DNA of 51,175 nucleotides. Origin: Gemmatimonadota bacterium (GTDB lineage Bacteria; Gemmatimonadota; Gemmatimonadetes; Gemmatimonadales; Gemmatimonadaceae). The notes beneath the pieces were generated by a model. It had not been told where the DNA came from, made no database searches, and saw nothing but the letters and a program-made list of their open reading frames with translations. The stretch spans positions 1 through 51,175 of the forward strand of contig PMEM01000048.1 of assembly GCA_003155795.1 (NCBI GenBank), written 5' to 3'. Shown piece by piece: positions 29,429-38,968 of this stretch. The position numbers and the translations under genes are program-made. How positions within the stretch are numbered: the stretch's first letter is position 1; each line of letters opens with the position of its first letter.

Positions 29429-30451
29429 ATGTTTAATCCGACTGCGCCGGATTCCGGTCTCGGCGCGGTCGCCGAACAGACTCTCCCCATGGCCGAGGAA
29501 CAGTCTGGGCGTGACCGGCGGGTAGTAGTCACCGGAGCCGCGGGGTTCGTTGGTTCGCACGCATGCCGAGCTCTCGCTGCCAGTGGTTGGAGCGTACTCG
29601 CACTGGTTCGAAACGCCGCAAGGGCCGCGGAGCGGCTCGCCCATCTGCACGTCGATATCCGCGTTGGTGACCTCCTGGATCCAGCTTACCTGCGTTCCTC
29701 CATCGACGGTGCTACCGCAATTGTGCATCTGGCCGCCGTCGCGATCGAGCGAAACGGCGACACGTACGACGGGGTTAACGTCGGCACTACGCGTGCAGTA
29801 ATCGATGCCGCACGCGCGGCAAACGTCTCCCGGCTCATCTATATGTCGCAGAACGGATCGGATAGCGCCTCCCCGTTCCGTTTCCTGAGGAGCAAAGGCG
29901 TTGCACAGGATCTCGTCACAGACTGTGGACTCGAGTGGACAGTCCTTCGCCCATCTGTAATTTTTGGCCCGGAAGATGAATTCGTGAACGTGCTCGCCCG
30001 GCTTGTACGACTCACGCCATTCATCCTGCCGCTACCAGCGCACGGGGAGTCGCGTTTTCAACCGATCGCGGTAGATGACGTCGTCGCGGTCATCGTCCGC
30101 GCTCTTGCGGATGATGCAACGCGTCAACATCTCTACCCACTCGGTGGACCCGCAGAACTAACGCTGCGCCAGATCGCCGAACGAATACTCATTGCGATGA
30201 ACGCTCACCGCATCATCGTTGGCGTGCCGACTGCCGTAATCCGTCCGTTTGTTGCCATGCTCTGGCATATCGTGTCGAAACCGCCGGTGACAACCGAACT
30301 CCTCGACACACTCGCGCTGGACAACACAGTACCGCTGAATACGGTTTCGACGGTTTTCGGCGTCAACCCCACACCTCTCGCACCGGAAGAACTCCTCTAC
30401 CTTCGCCGAATCACATCGGGCGATGCGTTGCGATCGCTCTTCAGGAACTAA
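29429..30451 (+). CDS. Atypical SDR, NAD(P)-binding epimerase-like (NDUFA9-type)
   Basis: A 340-residue protein with a Rossmann motif VVVTGAAGFVGSHACRAL, VNVGTTRAVIDAARAANVSRLIYMSQNG and LEWTVLRPSVIFGPEDEFVN. The usual YxxxK catalytic pair is changed: the segment FRFLRSKGVAQ has Phe in place of the Tyr and keeps the Lys. This occurs in atypical SDRs such as the complex I NDUFA9-like group, which bind a nucleotide without catalysing dehydrogenation. Start ATG 29429, or 29489 if the N-terminus is shorter. Convergent with the aminotransferase gene (4 nt overlap). Confidence 0.8.
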   Translation: MFNPTAPDSGLGAVAEQTLPMAEEQSGRDRRVVVTGAAGFVGSHACRALAASGWSVLALVRNAARAAERLAHLHVDIRVGDLLDPAYLRSSIDGATAIVHLAAVAIERNGDTYDGVNVGTTRAVIDAARAANVSRLIYMSQNGSDSASPFRFLRSKGVAQDLVTDCGLEWTVLRPSVIFGPEDEFVNVLARLVRLTPFILPLPAHGESRFQPIAVDDVVAVIVRALADDATRQHLYPLGGPAELTLRQIAERILIAMNAHRIIVGVPTAVIRPFVAMLWHIVSKPPVTTELLDTLALDNTVPLNTVSTVFGVNPTPLAPEELLYLRRITSGDALRSLFRN

Positions 30452-31548
30452 CGAGCCCGCTTGATCGCACGGAACGACTCTGCGATAGCGGACAGACAAC
30501 CGGCAAGTTCCTCAACAGTGTGATCAGCCATGTGGCCGAGCCTTACCGACGTTGTAGCCAGATCACCGTACCCCGATCCGATCAGATATCCCCGAACAGC
30601 CACGTCAGTGATGAGCACGTCGGAACTCATGGCGTCTGGAAGTTGCAACACGGTCACTGTAGGTGATCGTGCACCAGGTCTGGCCAGTATCCCAACTTCG
30701 AGATCGGTATCACGTTGCAATTGACTTGACCAGCACTCAACGCTGGTACGCATTGCGTCATGCCGCGCCCAGCGCGCTTCAACTCCTTCCCGCTCAACCT
30801 CAGCGACTTCGACCTCCAGCGCGAACAGCAACGATACAGCTGGAGTCGTCGGGGTCTCGTTGTCCTGCGCGTACGCGTCGAAGCTCACGAGGTCGAGATA
30901 AACTCCCCGGTCGCTCACGTCAGCCGCGTTGCGAATGAAATCTGCGGACGCGACAGCAAAGCCAAGCCCCGGTGGCAGTCCTATCGCCTTCTGTGACGCC
31001 GAAACAGCGCAATCCAGACCCCAATCATCAAAGTGGAACGGCGCTCCGCCGACGCCGCTCACGCTGTCGACGATTGTAACAGCACCAGCCGATCGGGACA
31101 CATTTGCAATACCACGAACGTCTGCAAGTGCACCTGTTGATGTCTCGCTGTGTACCATCGTCACGGCTGAGTACGAACCTCGCGAAAGAAGCTCCGCTAC
31201 CGCCGAGGGTTCCGGTACCTGGCCCGGCGGTATTTCGCACCGATCAACTTCACGACCGCACGCCTGTGCAATCCTCGCGAACCGTTCACCAAACGCGCCG
31301 TTCACCAACGCAAGGATGCGACCGCGTGGTGCGCAACGAACCGCCGCTTCCATCATACCCGTTCCAGACGATGTTGCGACGTACACGGGTCGCTCGGTGC
31401 CGAATAGCCCACGTAATCCCGTCTGGATATTCGCGAATAGTTTGTGAAACTCGGCCGACCGATGCGAGATCGGCCGTCGCAGCATCGCGTCCAACACTTC
31501 CTGCCGAACGTCAGCCAGATTCGGAAGGAAGGAATTGCCGAATGGCAC
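30448..31548 (-). CDS. Class V aminotransferase (serine/alanine-glyoxylate type)
   Basis: A 366-residue PLP enzyme. Lys187 in SASQKAIGLPPG is the likely PLP lysine and D161 in VTIVDSVSGVGG supports the ring nitrogen; the N-terminal part has VATSSGTGMMEAAVRC and VHSETSTG. The fold matches serine-pyruvate/alanine-glyoxylate transaminases; the exact substrate is unknown. GTG start directly after the stop of the GNAT gene (TGAGTG), so it is translationally coupled to the gene upstream and is the last member of the NurA-HerA-Mre11-Rad50 operon. Confidence 0.88.
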   Translation of the reverse strand: MPFGNSFLPNLADVRQEVLDAMLRRPISHRSAEFHKLFANIQTGLRGLFGTERPVYVATSSGTGMMEAAVRCAPRGRILALVNGAFGERFARIAQACGREVDRCEIPPGQVPEPSAVAELLSRGSYSAVTMVHSETSTGALADVRGIANVSRSAGAVTIVDSVSGVGGAPFHFDDWGLDCAVSASQKAIGLPPGLGFAVASADFIRNAADVSDRGVYLDLVSFDAYAQDNETPTTPAVSLLFALEVEVAEVEREGVEARWARHDAMRTSVECWSSQLQRDTDLEVGILARPGARSPTVTVLQLPDAMSSDVLITDVAVRGYLIGSGYGDLATTSVRLGHMADHTVEELAGCLSAIAESFRAIKRAR

Positions 31549-32529
31549 TCAGATTTCCCAGTTTGACAGAACTACGCCGCCGGCCCTCGACGGCTCCGGG
31601 TAACCCGACAGCGTCATCCGCAGATCGGTCCAGCGTACACGTGCACCGCGTTTGATGAGATTCCCGTAGAGGCGGGAATACTCTCCTTGCATCCTCATCG
31701 CAACACGCCTGGTCCCGGAACGCCGCGCATAGTCCGCTAGCTGCGTCACGAGTGTATCAACATCCGACTCCGTCCGCGCTACCAGCTTGAGCACGCGCAG
31801 CTCATCCCGCCCGCGACCTTCGACAAGAGGAGCCGTGTGACACAAGGCAAAGCCATCGATGTTACCGTCTCGTTCGAGCACCAGCGTATCTCCAAGCGCA
31901 AGGCTCTGCGTAAGATTGATCTCACGAGTGAAGTCATAGCCCGGTGCGATACTTTGGGTCAGCTCTGCACAACGCATCACGATATCTGCCCGGTCGTTCT
32001 CCGCCAGGCGCCCAAGCTGAATGATTCGGTGCTCGGCGTACTCCGATTCGACAGTGATTGTTATCGTCAAATGACCTGGCTCAAAGCCGAGGCTCGAATA
32101 AAAGCCGATGTTGTCCACTGTGCGCGGCATCGTCTCCAGGCCAATGACCGTGGCGCCCTGCGCCTGGAGCCATCCCGTCCCTTCGCGCACCACTGACTTC
32201 CCAACACCGTAGCCTTGTAGTCCCGGTGATACCGCGAGCGGTCCCATCCAACCCTCGCTTCCGGAAAGGTGGCACATGTTGAACGCGACGATTTCGTCTC
32301 GCTCGCCGCGCCAAAGCATGGCCCCGCCACCCGCATCCTCGATCGCAAATCGCCAGATCGAAGAGCTGAGATTCGGAACATGAACCCCGATCAAACCGTC
32401 CTTGCGATAGCGATCGGTGAAGGCGCCGCTGAATACCGCATTCAGGCTCACGATATCGCGAATTGTCGCTGGATGGGGGCCTGATACGTTTCCCGGACGC
32501 TTGAGATGTTTCGCGATTCCGACTGACAC
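31549..32529 (-). CDS. GNAT-family N-acetyltransferase with two domains
   Basis: A 326-residue protein. The first half is a GNAT domain: the acetyl-CoA loop reads SPGLQGYGVGKSVVREG (about residues 100-116), with WMGPLAVSP before it and DNIGFYSSLGFEPG after it. The second half (AENDRADIVMRCAELTQSIAPGYDF..., then LVLERDGNIDGFALCHTA and VAMRMQGEYSRLYGNLIKRGA) looks like a second, degenerate GNAT-like unit. The substrate is unknown. The GTG start abuts the Rad50 gene stop exactly, implying coupling. Confidence 0.82.
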   Translation of the reverse strand: MSVGIAKHLKRPGNVSGPHPATIRDIVSLNAVFSGAFTDRYRKDGLIGVHVPNLSSSIWRFAIEDAGGGAMLWRGERDEIVAFNMCHLSGSEGWMGPLAVSPGLQGYGVGKSVVREGTGWLQAQGATVIGLETMPRTVDNIGFYSSLGFEPGHLTITITVESEYAEHRIIQLGRLAENDRADIVMRCAELTQSIAPGYDFTREINLTQSLALGDTLVLERDGNIDGFALCHTAPLVEGRGRDELRVLKLVARTESDVDTLVTQLADYARRSGTRRVAMRMQGEYSRLYGNLIKRGARVRWTDLRMTLSGYPEPSRAGGVVLSNWEI

Positions 32530-35022
32530 TCAGGCTCCTTGCATCGGTGACACTGCATCCGCATCTACCAACAGCTCCGACTCCTGTCCGGCTTCGTCTG
32601 GCAACGACCCTCCTGTGCCACCCTCTTCGCCGCCATCGACAACCGACGCACCGGTCTCCTCATCATAACGAACCATGATGACCCGGTCGACCCCCTCCCG
32701 GACACTCTCGATATGCGTGATCAGGATTACCTGTTCGAAGCGATCCTCAAGACGATGTAGAAGTTCGAGTACGTGATCACGTCGCGAAGCGTCGAGCGAG
32801 CCGAATACCTCATCGAGTACCAACAGGGAGAACGGCTGTCCCGACCTGTCGGCAATCATCTGCGAGATCGCGAGCCGGAGGACCAGATTGGCGATGTCCT
32901 CCTCGCCACCTGAAATCACCGGCTTGGCGATCCCGTCTTCGAGAATTATTACGTCATAACGCTCATCCAGCTCGAGTTGGTTGTACCGCTCGTCCGTGAG
33001 CGTTCCAAGGAACGAACTCGCGATTTCCGAAAGCTCCGGGCGCAGCGCATCGTTCAGATCGCCGCGCAAGTCCCTGAAAGCGTTATCAAGTTCGTCATGT
33101 ACCAGCCGCTGTGCATTCAAAAGCCGGAGCCGGTCAGCACCCTTGTCATACTCGCGTTGGGCCGACTCAGCGCTGTCGAGAAGCTGCTGGGTCGCACGGA
33201 CATCACCCTGCGCGGAGACGACGGTCAATTCGGTGCTGCGCGCCGCCTCCACAAACCGGTCGAAATCCGCTCGGATAGCATCGTACGTTTCCTGGGAAAA
33301 CTCTCGCGTGGCGCCGGCCTTTCGCAGTATGTCGCGCTTCTGTGTCGCCACCGCAAGTGCTGCGTCAATCCGGGTACGCTCAACCTGTGCCGCAGGTGCC
33401 CGCTCAACTGCCGCTTCGAGTCGCGCTACTCGCAGGTCGAGCGGCGCCAAACGCTCGATTTCAGCTCGGACATGCGCATGCCGCGCAGCATCGTACACCG
33501 CGCTGAGCACGTTGATCTCCGTCACCATCTCGTCGCGACGTTCCGTCTTCACGGTCAGATCCCGCGTCACTGTTGGCAACTCGTGCACCGCCGCCTGCAC
33601 CTTTGCGAGCTTGCGCTCCAGTCCCGCCAGCGATGTCGCGAGCGTACGACGCTGCTCCTCCAGGCTGCTGATCGCCGCCGGAATCGCCGCGAGCTGCTCT
33701 TCGCGGTCACGATAATAGTTGCCGTCCACCCGGAGCGTTTCGAGCTGCTCGCCCAACTGGCCAACAACGCCGCGGAAATTTGTACCAAGAACGCGATTGC
33801 AAGTCGGGCACACACCTTCGGCCCCAAGCTCGACGATCTTGTCACGCTGTTGCTTTACATCGCCGTATTGCCGGCGTAGCTCCTGCAATTTTGTTTCTGC
33901 TGCCTGCTTGTCGCGAACCCATTCGGTGCGAGCGGCCTCGAGCGCCTGCGAAGTTTCTTCGAGACGAGTGCGAGCCGCTTCCAGCTCAAGCGTAACCTCC
34001 TCCTCCAACGCTGGCGCTGTCTCGATCCGCGTCAACCTTTCCTGCAGCTGTCCGATCTCATCCGTTAGCGCGCTCTCGTTCTCCATCAGTGCGACGCGAC
34101 GTCCCTGCTGTCGGAACAATTCATCCAGGGCAAGCAACTCGGCACGGAATCTGGGCAGCGGCGCGACTTCAATTCGGAGGCGCGCCAGTTCCTCGTGCAC
34201 AGTCGCGATAGCCAGCAACTCCCCAGACAGCTTTTCTCCGTCGCGCGTAAGATCGACGATTTCGCGCTCGACTATTGTTATCTCGGCCAGAAGCCTCTGC
34301 CACTGCTCACGTTCGCGCTGCGCTTGCTCCCAGATCGGCGTTACACGGCGCACGTCGCTCAGAGCAACCGCGTGCCGCGTGCCAGCTTCGTTCGATTTGG
34401 CGATCGCCGCCTGCAGGTTCTCGCGCGCTTGAATAAGCGCGTTGGAGATCGTGTCCTGCTCCGGAAGCGCCGACCGCAGACCCACAATTTCCGCGCCGAT
34501 CCGACGGCGCGTTTCGCGAGCTATCTCCTGGGCAGCACGGAGCCGTTCGTAACCAAGAACGCGGGATAGAAACTGCGCGCGCTCAGTCGTCCCCATCGCC
34601 GCCATGACGGCAAGATCCTTCTGACCCGTGAAGTACGTATTGAAGAACTCGGTACGCGACATACCCATCCGTCGCGCAATGAGCTCGTTCACCGCGCTGA
34701 TGGAGTTGGCGACCGCACTATCCGACCCATCCAGATAAACAGCAGCGGTCGTCAGTCCGCGCTTTACCCGATACTGATGGCCTCCCAACTCGAACTCGAG
34801 TTCGACTTCAACCGCAGCGCGCGGCCCCGCTCCAAGAAATCTTATTCCATCACGCTGCCCGCGAATCGCCGGCTGGCCATAAAGCGCCCACGCTATCGCC
34901 TCAAGCACAGTCGTCTTGCCAGAACCATTGGGACCAATGATCGCCGTGATCCCGCGATCAAATGTCATCTCGGTGTGCGCGTGCTGTCGGAAATTCACCA
35001 TTCGCAGACGATGAATTTTCAC
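32530..35022 (-). CDS. Rad50/SbcC-type ATPase with zinc hook
   Basis: An 830-residue SMC-like protein that with Mre11 processes DNA ends. The Walker A is IGPNGSGKTTVLEAIAWALY (residues ~29-48) and long coiled coils occupy the middle. The zinc-hook CPTC lies at 405-408, close to the centre, as in Rad50. Near the C-terminus the signature motif SGGEEDIANLVLRLAIS and Walker B LLVLDEVFGSLD are complete. The length is nearer archaeal Rad50 (~880) than E. coli SbcC (~1050). The start overlaps the Mre11 stop by 4 nt. Confidence 0.95.
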   Translation of the reverse strand: MKIHRLRMVNFRQHAHTEMTFDRGITAIIGPNGSGKTTVLEAIAWALYGQPAIRGQRDGIRFLGAGPRAAVEVELEFELGGHQYRVKRGLTTAAVYLDGSDSAVANSISAVNELIARRMGMSRTEFFNTYFTGQKDLAVMAAMGTTERAQFLSRVLGYERLRAAQEIARETRRRIGAEIVGLRSALPEQDTISNALIQARENLQAAIAKSNEAGTRHAVALSDVRRVTPIWEQAQREREQWQRLLAEITIVEREIVDLTRDGEKLSGELLAIATVHEELARLRIEVAPLPRFRAELLALDELFRQQGRRVALMENESALTDEIGQLQERLTRIETAPALEEEVTLELEAARTRLEETSQALEAARTEWVRDKQAAETKLQELRRQYGDVKQQRDKIVELGAEGVCPTCNRVLGTNFRGVVGQLGEQLETLRVDGNYYRDREEQLAAIPAAISSLEEQRRTLATSLAGLERKLAKVQAAVHELPTVTRDLTVKTERRDEMVTEINVLSAVYDAARHAHVRAEIERLAPLDLRVARLEAAVERAPAAQVERTRIDAALAVATQKRDILRKAGATREFSQETYDAIRADFDRFVEAARSTELTVVSAQGDVRATQQLLDSAESAQREYDKGADRLRLLNAQRLVHDELDNAFRDLRGDLNDALRPELSEIASSFLGTLTDERYNQLELDERYDVIILEDGIAKPVISGGEEDIANLVLRLAISQMIADRSGQPFSLLVLDEVFGSLDASRRDHVLELLHRLEDRFEQVILITHIESVREGVDRVIMVRYDEETGASVVDGGEEGGTGGSLPDEAGQESELLVDADAVSPMQGA

Positions 35023-36221
35023 GGACTTTCACTCCCCGAAGCTGCAGCAAGCGCAACATCTGCCTGATTCAGATATTCCAGGCCAAGCGTCACAAAGCCT
35101 ACGCGATCAATCTCCGCGGACACGGGTCGCGTCTCGAGTTTGTCTCGAAGCACTTCGGCAAGCGACGCCCTGCGACCAGGAGCTCCGCTCGCGGTGCGGC
35201 GAACTATCTCGGGTCGCCGAACGTCCAGATTGAAATGCAGTGCGCGACGCTTCAGATCGCGGATGGCCTTGGGGTCCATCTGTCTCGCGACGTGGCGCGG
35301 CACACCGGTAATTACAAGTCGGACCACGCGCTCGTCGATGTCAATCCGCGATGACTGGACGCGCTGCAGCACAACGGCATCAAGCTCACCGCCCGTCATT
35401 CCTTCTCCGTCCACCCTCGGTAGATCGATCAGCGGTCGCGCGACTGTAAGCGGATGAAAAGTGTGTGTCGCCGAGTCCAGATCCCACTCGATGATTCCCT
35501 TGCCGCCACGTAGTGCGTCGTATATGCCCGCTTCCCGTTCCTCGCGCATCTCGCCCCATGGATTGGAGCTGGTGTAGTCGATCGAGCCAGCATAATACGC
35601 GTTCGGAGCAACCTCGCGATGCACGTGGTAATGGCCGAGTGCAACGTAGTCCCATCGCGCCGCACCCAACTCTTCACGCGAGATCTCTTCGACCGAGCGC
35701 TCCATGCGTCGCGCGTGTTCCGGGAGCACCCCCTCGACCTCCCCGTGCAGCAATAGAATATTTCTACGCGCCGCTGCATCCGGCACAAGAGCGGGAATCC
35801 CCTGCGGCATATCAGGCACAGCAAGAATCGACACACCCTCGTCCGAAAATTCGATTCGCTCGGCATCACCGTCGACTACGGTGATGCCGAGCGGCTTGAA
35901 CAGGTGCAGTATGCACCCTGTCTCAGCCGTCCGCGCGGTGTCGTGATTGCCCGCAATCATCACGATATGCGACTGCGGAAGCGCCGCTACGAGCCGGGAA
36001 AATTGCTGGAACGCATGCAGGATCGCTGGATTCGATGGTCTGACAGAATGAAATACGTCGCCAGCGATGAGCACGAACTCCGGCTTCAGCTCGATCGTCT
36101 TGTCGATGGCGCGCTTGAACGTCGCGGCTACGTCTGCCTCGCGCTGATTGATTCCGGCGGCCGTCGACCTCTGATACTGCCGGTACCCTATATGCAGATC
36201 CGCAAGATGAACCAGTCGCAT
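35019..36221 (-). CDS. Mre11/SbcD-type nuclease
   Basis: A 400-residue calcineurin-like phosphoesterase that cuts DNA ends and hairpins with Rad50. The metal motifs are in order: ADLHIG (D8, H10), AGDVFHS (D55), AGNHDTA (N92, H93), LLHGEVEG (H159) and LGHYHVH (H197, H199). A capping domain and a C-terminal Rad50-binding region follow (KRRALHFNLDVRRPEIVRR). It overlaps the rad50 gene by 4 nt (ATGA) and follows the secreted protein gene by 5 nt. Confidence 0.95.
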   Translation of the reverse strand: MRLVHLADLHIGYRQYQRSTAAGINQREADVAATFKRAIDKTIELKPEFVLIAGDVFHSVRPSNPAILHAFQQFSRLVAALPQSHIVMIAGNHDTARTAETGCILHLFKPLGITVVDGDAERIEFSDEGVSILAVPDMPQGIPALVPDAAARRNILLLHGEVEGVLPEHARRMERSVEEISREELGAARWDYVALGHYHVHREVAPNAYYAGSIDYTSSNPWGEMREEREAGIYDALRGGKGIIEWDLDSATHTFHPLTVARPLIDLPRVDGEGMTGGELDAVVLQRVQSSRIDIDERVVRLVITGVPRHVARQMDPKAIRDLKRRALHFNLDVRRPEIVRRTASGAPGRRASLAEVLRDKLETRPVSAEIDRVGFVTLGLEYLNQADVALAAASGSESP

Positions 36222-36226
36222 GAGGC

Positions 36227-37018
36227 TCAGTTCCCGACCAGCGCCCGGAGCGATTGCGTAATGCGTATTCGCGAGTGCACCGCCGGCCGACCCAAGGGCT
36301 GCACGTTGGAGATCACGTTGACGATCATTTCCGAATCAGTAATCCACATCAACCGTCGATCAACCTCCATGCTCCCGGCCAACGTGCCCACGGTTCGCCC
36401 GGTCGTTCCCCCGCCATCCTGTGCGTGATCGTGTGTTACCGCACCACGAAAGGATATGTAAGCCACCGCGCCGTGGTTCGTAAGCGAATCCAGTCGAAAG
36501 CGAGTCCGAACGTTCGCAGTGCTCGAGCCCGTTGCGCTGAGCGGAATGCTCAGATCACGAGTCCAGGATTCACCGACTGACACCGGATGTTCCGGGAGCA
36601 CCGCCGGCATCGCCGTCCCTCCACCGAAGGGGGCATCCGGCCCACTGCCCACCATAATCCCACCATTGTCATCGACTCGCAAACGCACCGTTCTCCCTTC
36701 GAGCGCCTTCTGAGCTTCGCGCAACGGACTCAGCGTCGAACCTTCCGGAAATACACGCACGGAATCCGTCACCGACACGAGATCCGTAAATCCACGCGAC
36801 CTGTGCATGACGATCGCGTGAGTCCAGACGCGCATCTGTCCCGAAATTACTTGCGCCGACTCGCCCGATTCCACGTCGAACCGCTGATTCAACTGCATCC
36901 GGAGCGTGTCACCCTCAGGTGGCGCGATCCTGAGACTCACACGCTGAGCTTCAGCCGTCGACGCCGCCACTGCGCAGCCGACGAGGAGTCCAACGAAACT
37001 CCACAACCTGGGGCTCAC
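36227..37018 (-). CDS. Secreted protein of unknown function (DUF6263-like)
   Basis: A 263-residue protein with a signal peptide (LWSFVGLLVGCAVAASTAEAQ, cleavage near residue 25). The mature part is beta-rich: RVSLRIAPPEGDTLRMQLNQRF near the start, VLPEHPVSVGESWTRDLSIPL in the middle and RLMWITDSEMIVNVISNVQP near the end. The PVxVGxSW motif occurs in bacterial proteins of the DUF6263 kind. Its position between HerA and Mre11 genes, 3 and 5 nt from them, is odd because it is exported while they act on DNA. No link to repair is evident. Confidence 0.7.
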   Translation of the reverse strand: MSPRLWSFVGLLVGCAVAASTAEAQRVSLRIAPPEGDTLRMQLNQRFDVESGESAQVISGQMRVWTHAIVMHRSRGFTDLVSVTDSVRVFPEGSTLSPLREAQKALEGRTVRLRVDDNGGIMVGSGPDAPFGGGTAMPAVLPEHPVSVGESWTRDLSIPLSATGSSTANVRTRFRLDSLTNHGAVAYISFRGAVTHDHAQDGGGTTGRTVGTLAGSMEVDRRLMWITDSEMIVNVISNVQPLGRPAVHSRIRITQSLRALVGN

Positions 37019-37021
37019 AAG

Positions 37022-38968
37022 TCAGATTCCATAAGGATCGTCCCCAGGTGCCCCGCGCAGCACCGCCGTCTGCGGCCGTGGCTTGAGCGACTGCGTAATC
37101 CGCCTCGGTAGACGAGCACGGAACGTCGCCATCGCATCACCAGACCGTTCCTTGAGCGTGAGCGTCAGTGCTCGCAACACGTCTCCCTCGTCGTGCAATC
37201 CAATAGCATCCTCAACCGCTTGCATTGTCACAGCAGAATCCTGTGCACGCAGCGAACGATACACCGCCGCCTCCAAAGTAACTTCACCGCCCTGCGGAAA
37301 CTGCTCCGCGCCCATACGTCCCGTCATCACTGCAGGTCGCGGAAAACGCACAAAGATCGGTTGCGTAAAATGCGGGTGACGGATCATCAGCTGTCCCTTC
37401 TCCAGCGTCGCGAGCTTCGTGCGAGTCGCTGGCGAGAGTACGGCGTATCCCGGCGCGGCCAATTCGTCTGCGTCCATCCGGCCAAACACCGATGTCCCTG
37501 AGTTTCCAACAACTCTCTTGTGCACCTGCGATCGGAATTGCTGCGCGCTGAACAGCACGAGACCGAGATACCGGCCACGCTCGGCAATGTCGAGCAGCAT
37601 CTTGCGGACGTACGTATCTGCGCCGTCAGATGGCGCGTACTTGTTCAGCTCGTCGACAAACACAACCACATGCTTCACACCAAGATCACGACGCTCCAGA
37701 TGCTCTCGTAGCTTCGAGACTATTCGCGCAAAGATCAGATCCTGCGCGTCCTCCTCCAGATTCGCAACATCGACGACGTACGTTGCACGATCCTCGAATT
37801 CACCAAACGGCAAGTCACTCACTGGCCCCGAGTCGGTAACAAGCCCCGCACAACGAACGGAGATATTTGACAACCGGTTCCTGACCTTCCGAATCGTTGC
37901 GACATGGTGCGTGCGCCAGCTCTCCTTGTTGCCGTTTTCCAGGCCCCGCAGCACATCCTTGAACCAGTCTTCCAGGTCGGCGAACGATTGCACCAGATGC
38001 GATCTGGACAACATCTGATCCGTGAACGGTTGATCAATGACACTGCGTGTGATGAAATCGATCAGCGCATCGGCCTTCGCATCGATATCATCCCGGTTCA
38101 ACAGAACCTCGGCGTACTGCAGCACCTCCCGCAACCCCCACGTAAGCGGAGTCACGTTGTGCGCGAGCGCCTCGTTCGATCTCAGAGTGTTCAAAGCGTA
38201 CCCACGCGCCGCGTACGGCGCGAAGTAGTTGACATTCTCAAACGGTCGCGCTGGAACACCCATCTTCTCGTACAATGCACGATCAGAATCCTCCAGCTTG
38301 CCCGGCAGGTCCAGAAAACAGAGGTCCGGTCCCTTCACATTGAAGCAGACTGCAGCAATGGATCCACGACTCTCCGGAAAGTGCGCGAATAGAGACGCCA
38401 GCAACCATTCGACGGCGCTTGTCTTCGTAGCAAGGCCCGACACGCCAGTGATGTTCAGATGCGCGGCCTCCGGCCCAACAAGAAAGTCTGCGTCGAGATA
38501 GATCGTCGCGTCTGTCCCGCCAGCCCTGTACACGCCGATCGGAATTCCTGTGTTGCTGCCATCACGCAGATAGCCATCCATACGCAGCGCAACGTTGACG
38601 TCTTCTTCCTGTGCGAGGAAAACGTCGCCCATTGGTACCGGCTGCAACGGTTCTTCAGGAATCTGCCTCAGCACGGCCGCACTGTACAGGCGAATCTCAG
38701 CGCGCTCCGCCGAAGCAAAGCCTGCACGCTCCGGAGATCCGTCATGACTGAGCACGTCATGCATCGGCGTCAGAAGATCTGTGTAGCTGAGTCCTTCCGT
38801 CACAACACCGTAGATGTGCGGAATCTGGCCATCGACGGGACGGTTCCCATCCACACGCACAATCGTTCCGATGCCGACTGGTGAATCAAGAGCCGTCCAG
38901 AAATGAAACTCGTGCGGCGTGTTCGGCCTTCTCTCCGTCGCGACAACCCGCCCGAGCGCCGATATCAT
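37022..38968 (-). CDS. HerA-like DNA translocase (FtsK/HerA-family ATPase)
   Basis: A 648-residue protein that begins with a HAS-barrel-like domain (GRVVATERRPNTPHEFHFWT ... HIYGVVTEG). The Walker A region is GVSGLATKTS (residues 175-184), a divergent P-loop that keeps the Lys-Thr pair. Walker B is VVVFVDELNKYAPS (about 434-447, E440 catalytic). GRYLGLVLFSAQQFRSQV follows, typical of hexameric HerA pumps. HerA drives the NurA nuclease for 5'-end resection in archaea. The ATG overlaps the NurA stop by 4 nt. Confidence 0.9.
   Translation of the reverse strand: MISALGRVVATERRPNTPHEFHFWTALDSPVGIGTIVRVDGNRPVDGQIPHIYGVVTEGLSYTDLLTPMHDVLSHDGSPERAGFASAERAEIRLYSAAVLRQIPEEPLQPVPMGDVFLAQEEDVNVALRMDGYLRDGSNTGIPIGVYRAGGTDATIYLDADFLVGPEAAHLNITGVSGLATKTSAVEWLLASLFAHFPESRGSIAAVCFNVKGPDLCFLDLPGKLEDSDRALYEKMGVPARPFENVNYFAPYAARGYALNTLRSNEALAHNVTPLTWGLREVLQYAEVLLNRDDIDAKADALIDFITRSVIDQPFTDQMLSRSHLVQSFADLEDWFKDVLRGLENGNKESWRTHHVATIRKVRNRLSNISVRCAGLVTDSGPVSDLPFGEFEDRATYVVDVANLEEDAQDLIFARIVSKLREHLERRDLGVKHVVVFVDELNKYAPSDGADTYVRKMLLDIAERGRYLGLVLFSAQQFRSQVHKRVVGNSGTSVFGRMDADELAAPGYAVLSPATRTKLATLEKGQLMIRHPHFTQPIFVRFPRPAVMTGRMGAEQFPQGGEVTLEAAVYRSLRAQDSAVTMQAVEDAIGLHDEGDVLRALTLTLKERSGDAMATFRARLPRRITQSLKPRPQTAVLRGAPGDDPYGI

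Noticed and set aside
31661..31678. TTCCCG-N6-CGGGAA hairpin similar to the ccmF-leader repeat
   Set aside because: It lies inside the well-conserved GNAT-type coding region and fits its codons, so a chance match is more likely than a repeat insertion.
32977..33879. Forward frames of 240-300 residues opposite the Rad50 gene
   Set aside because: Arg/Ser-rich translations typical of antisense to a GC-rich coiled-coil gene, with no family match.
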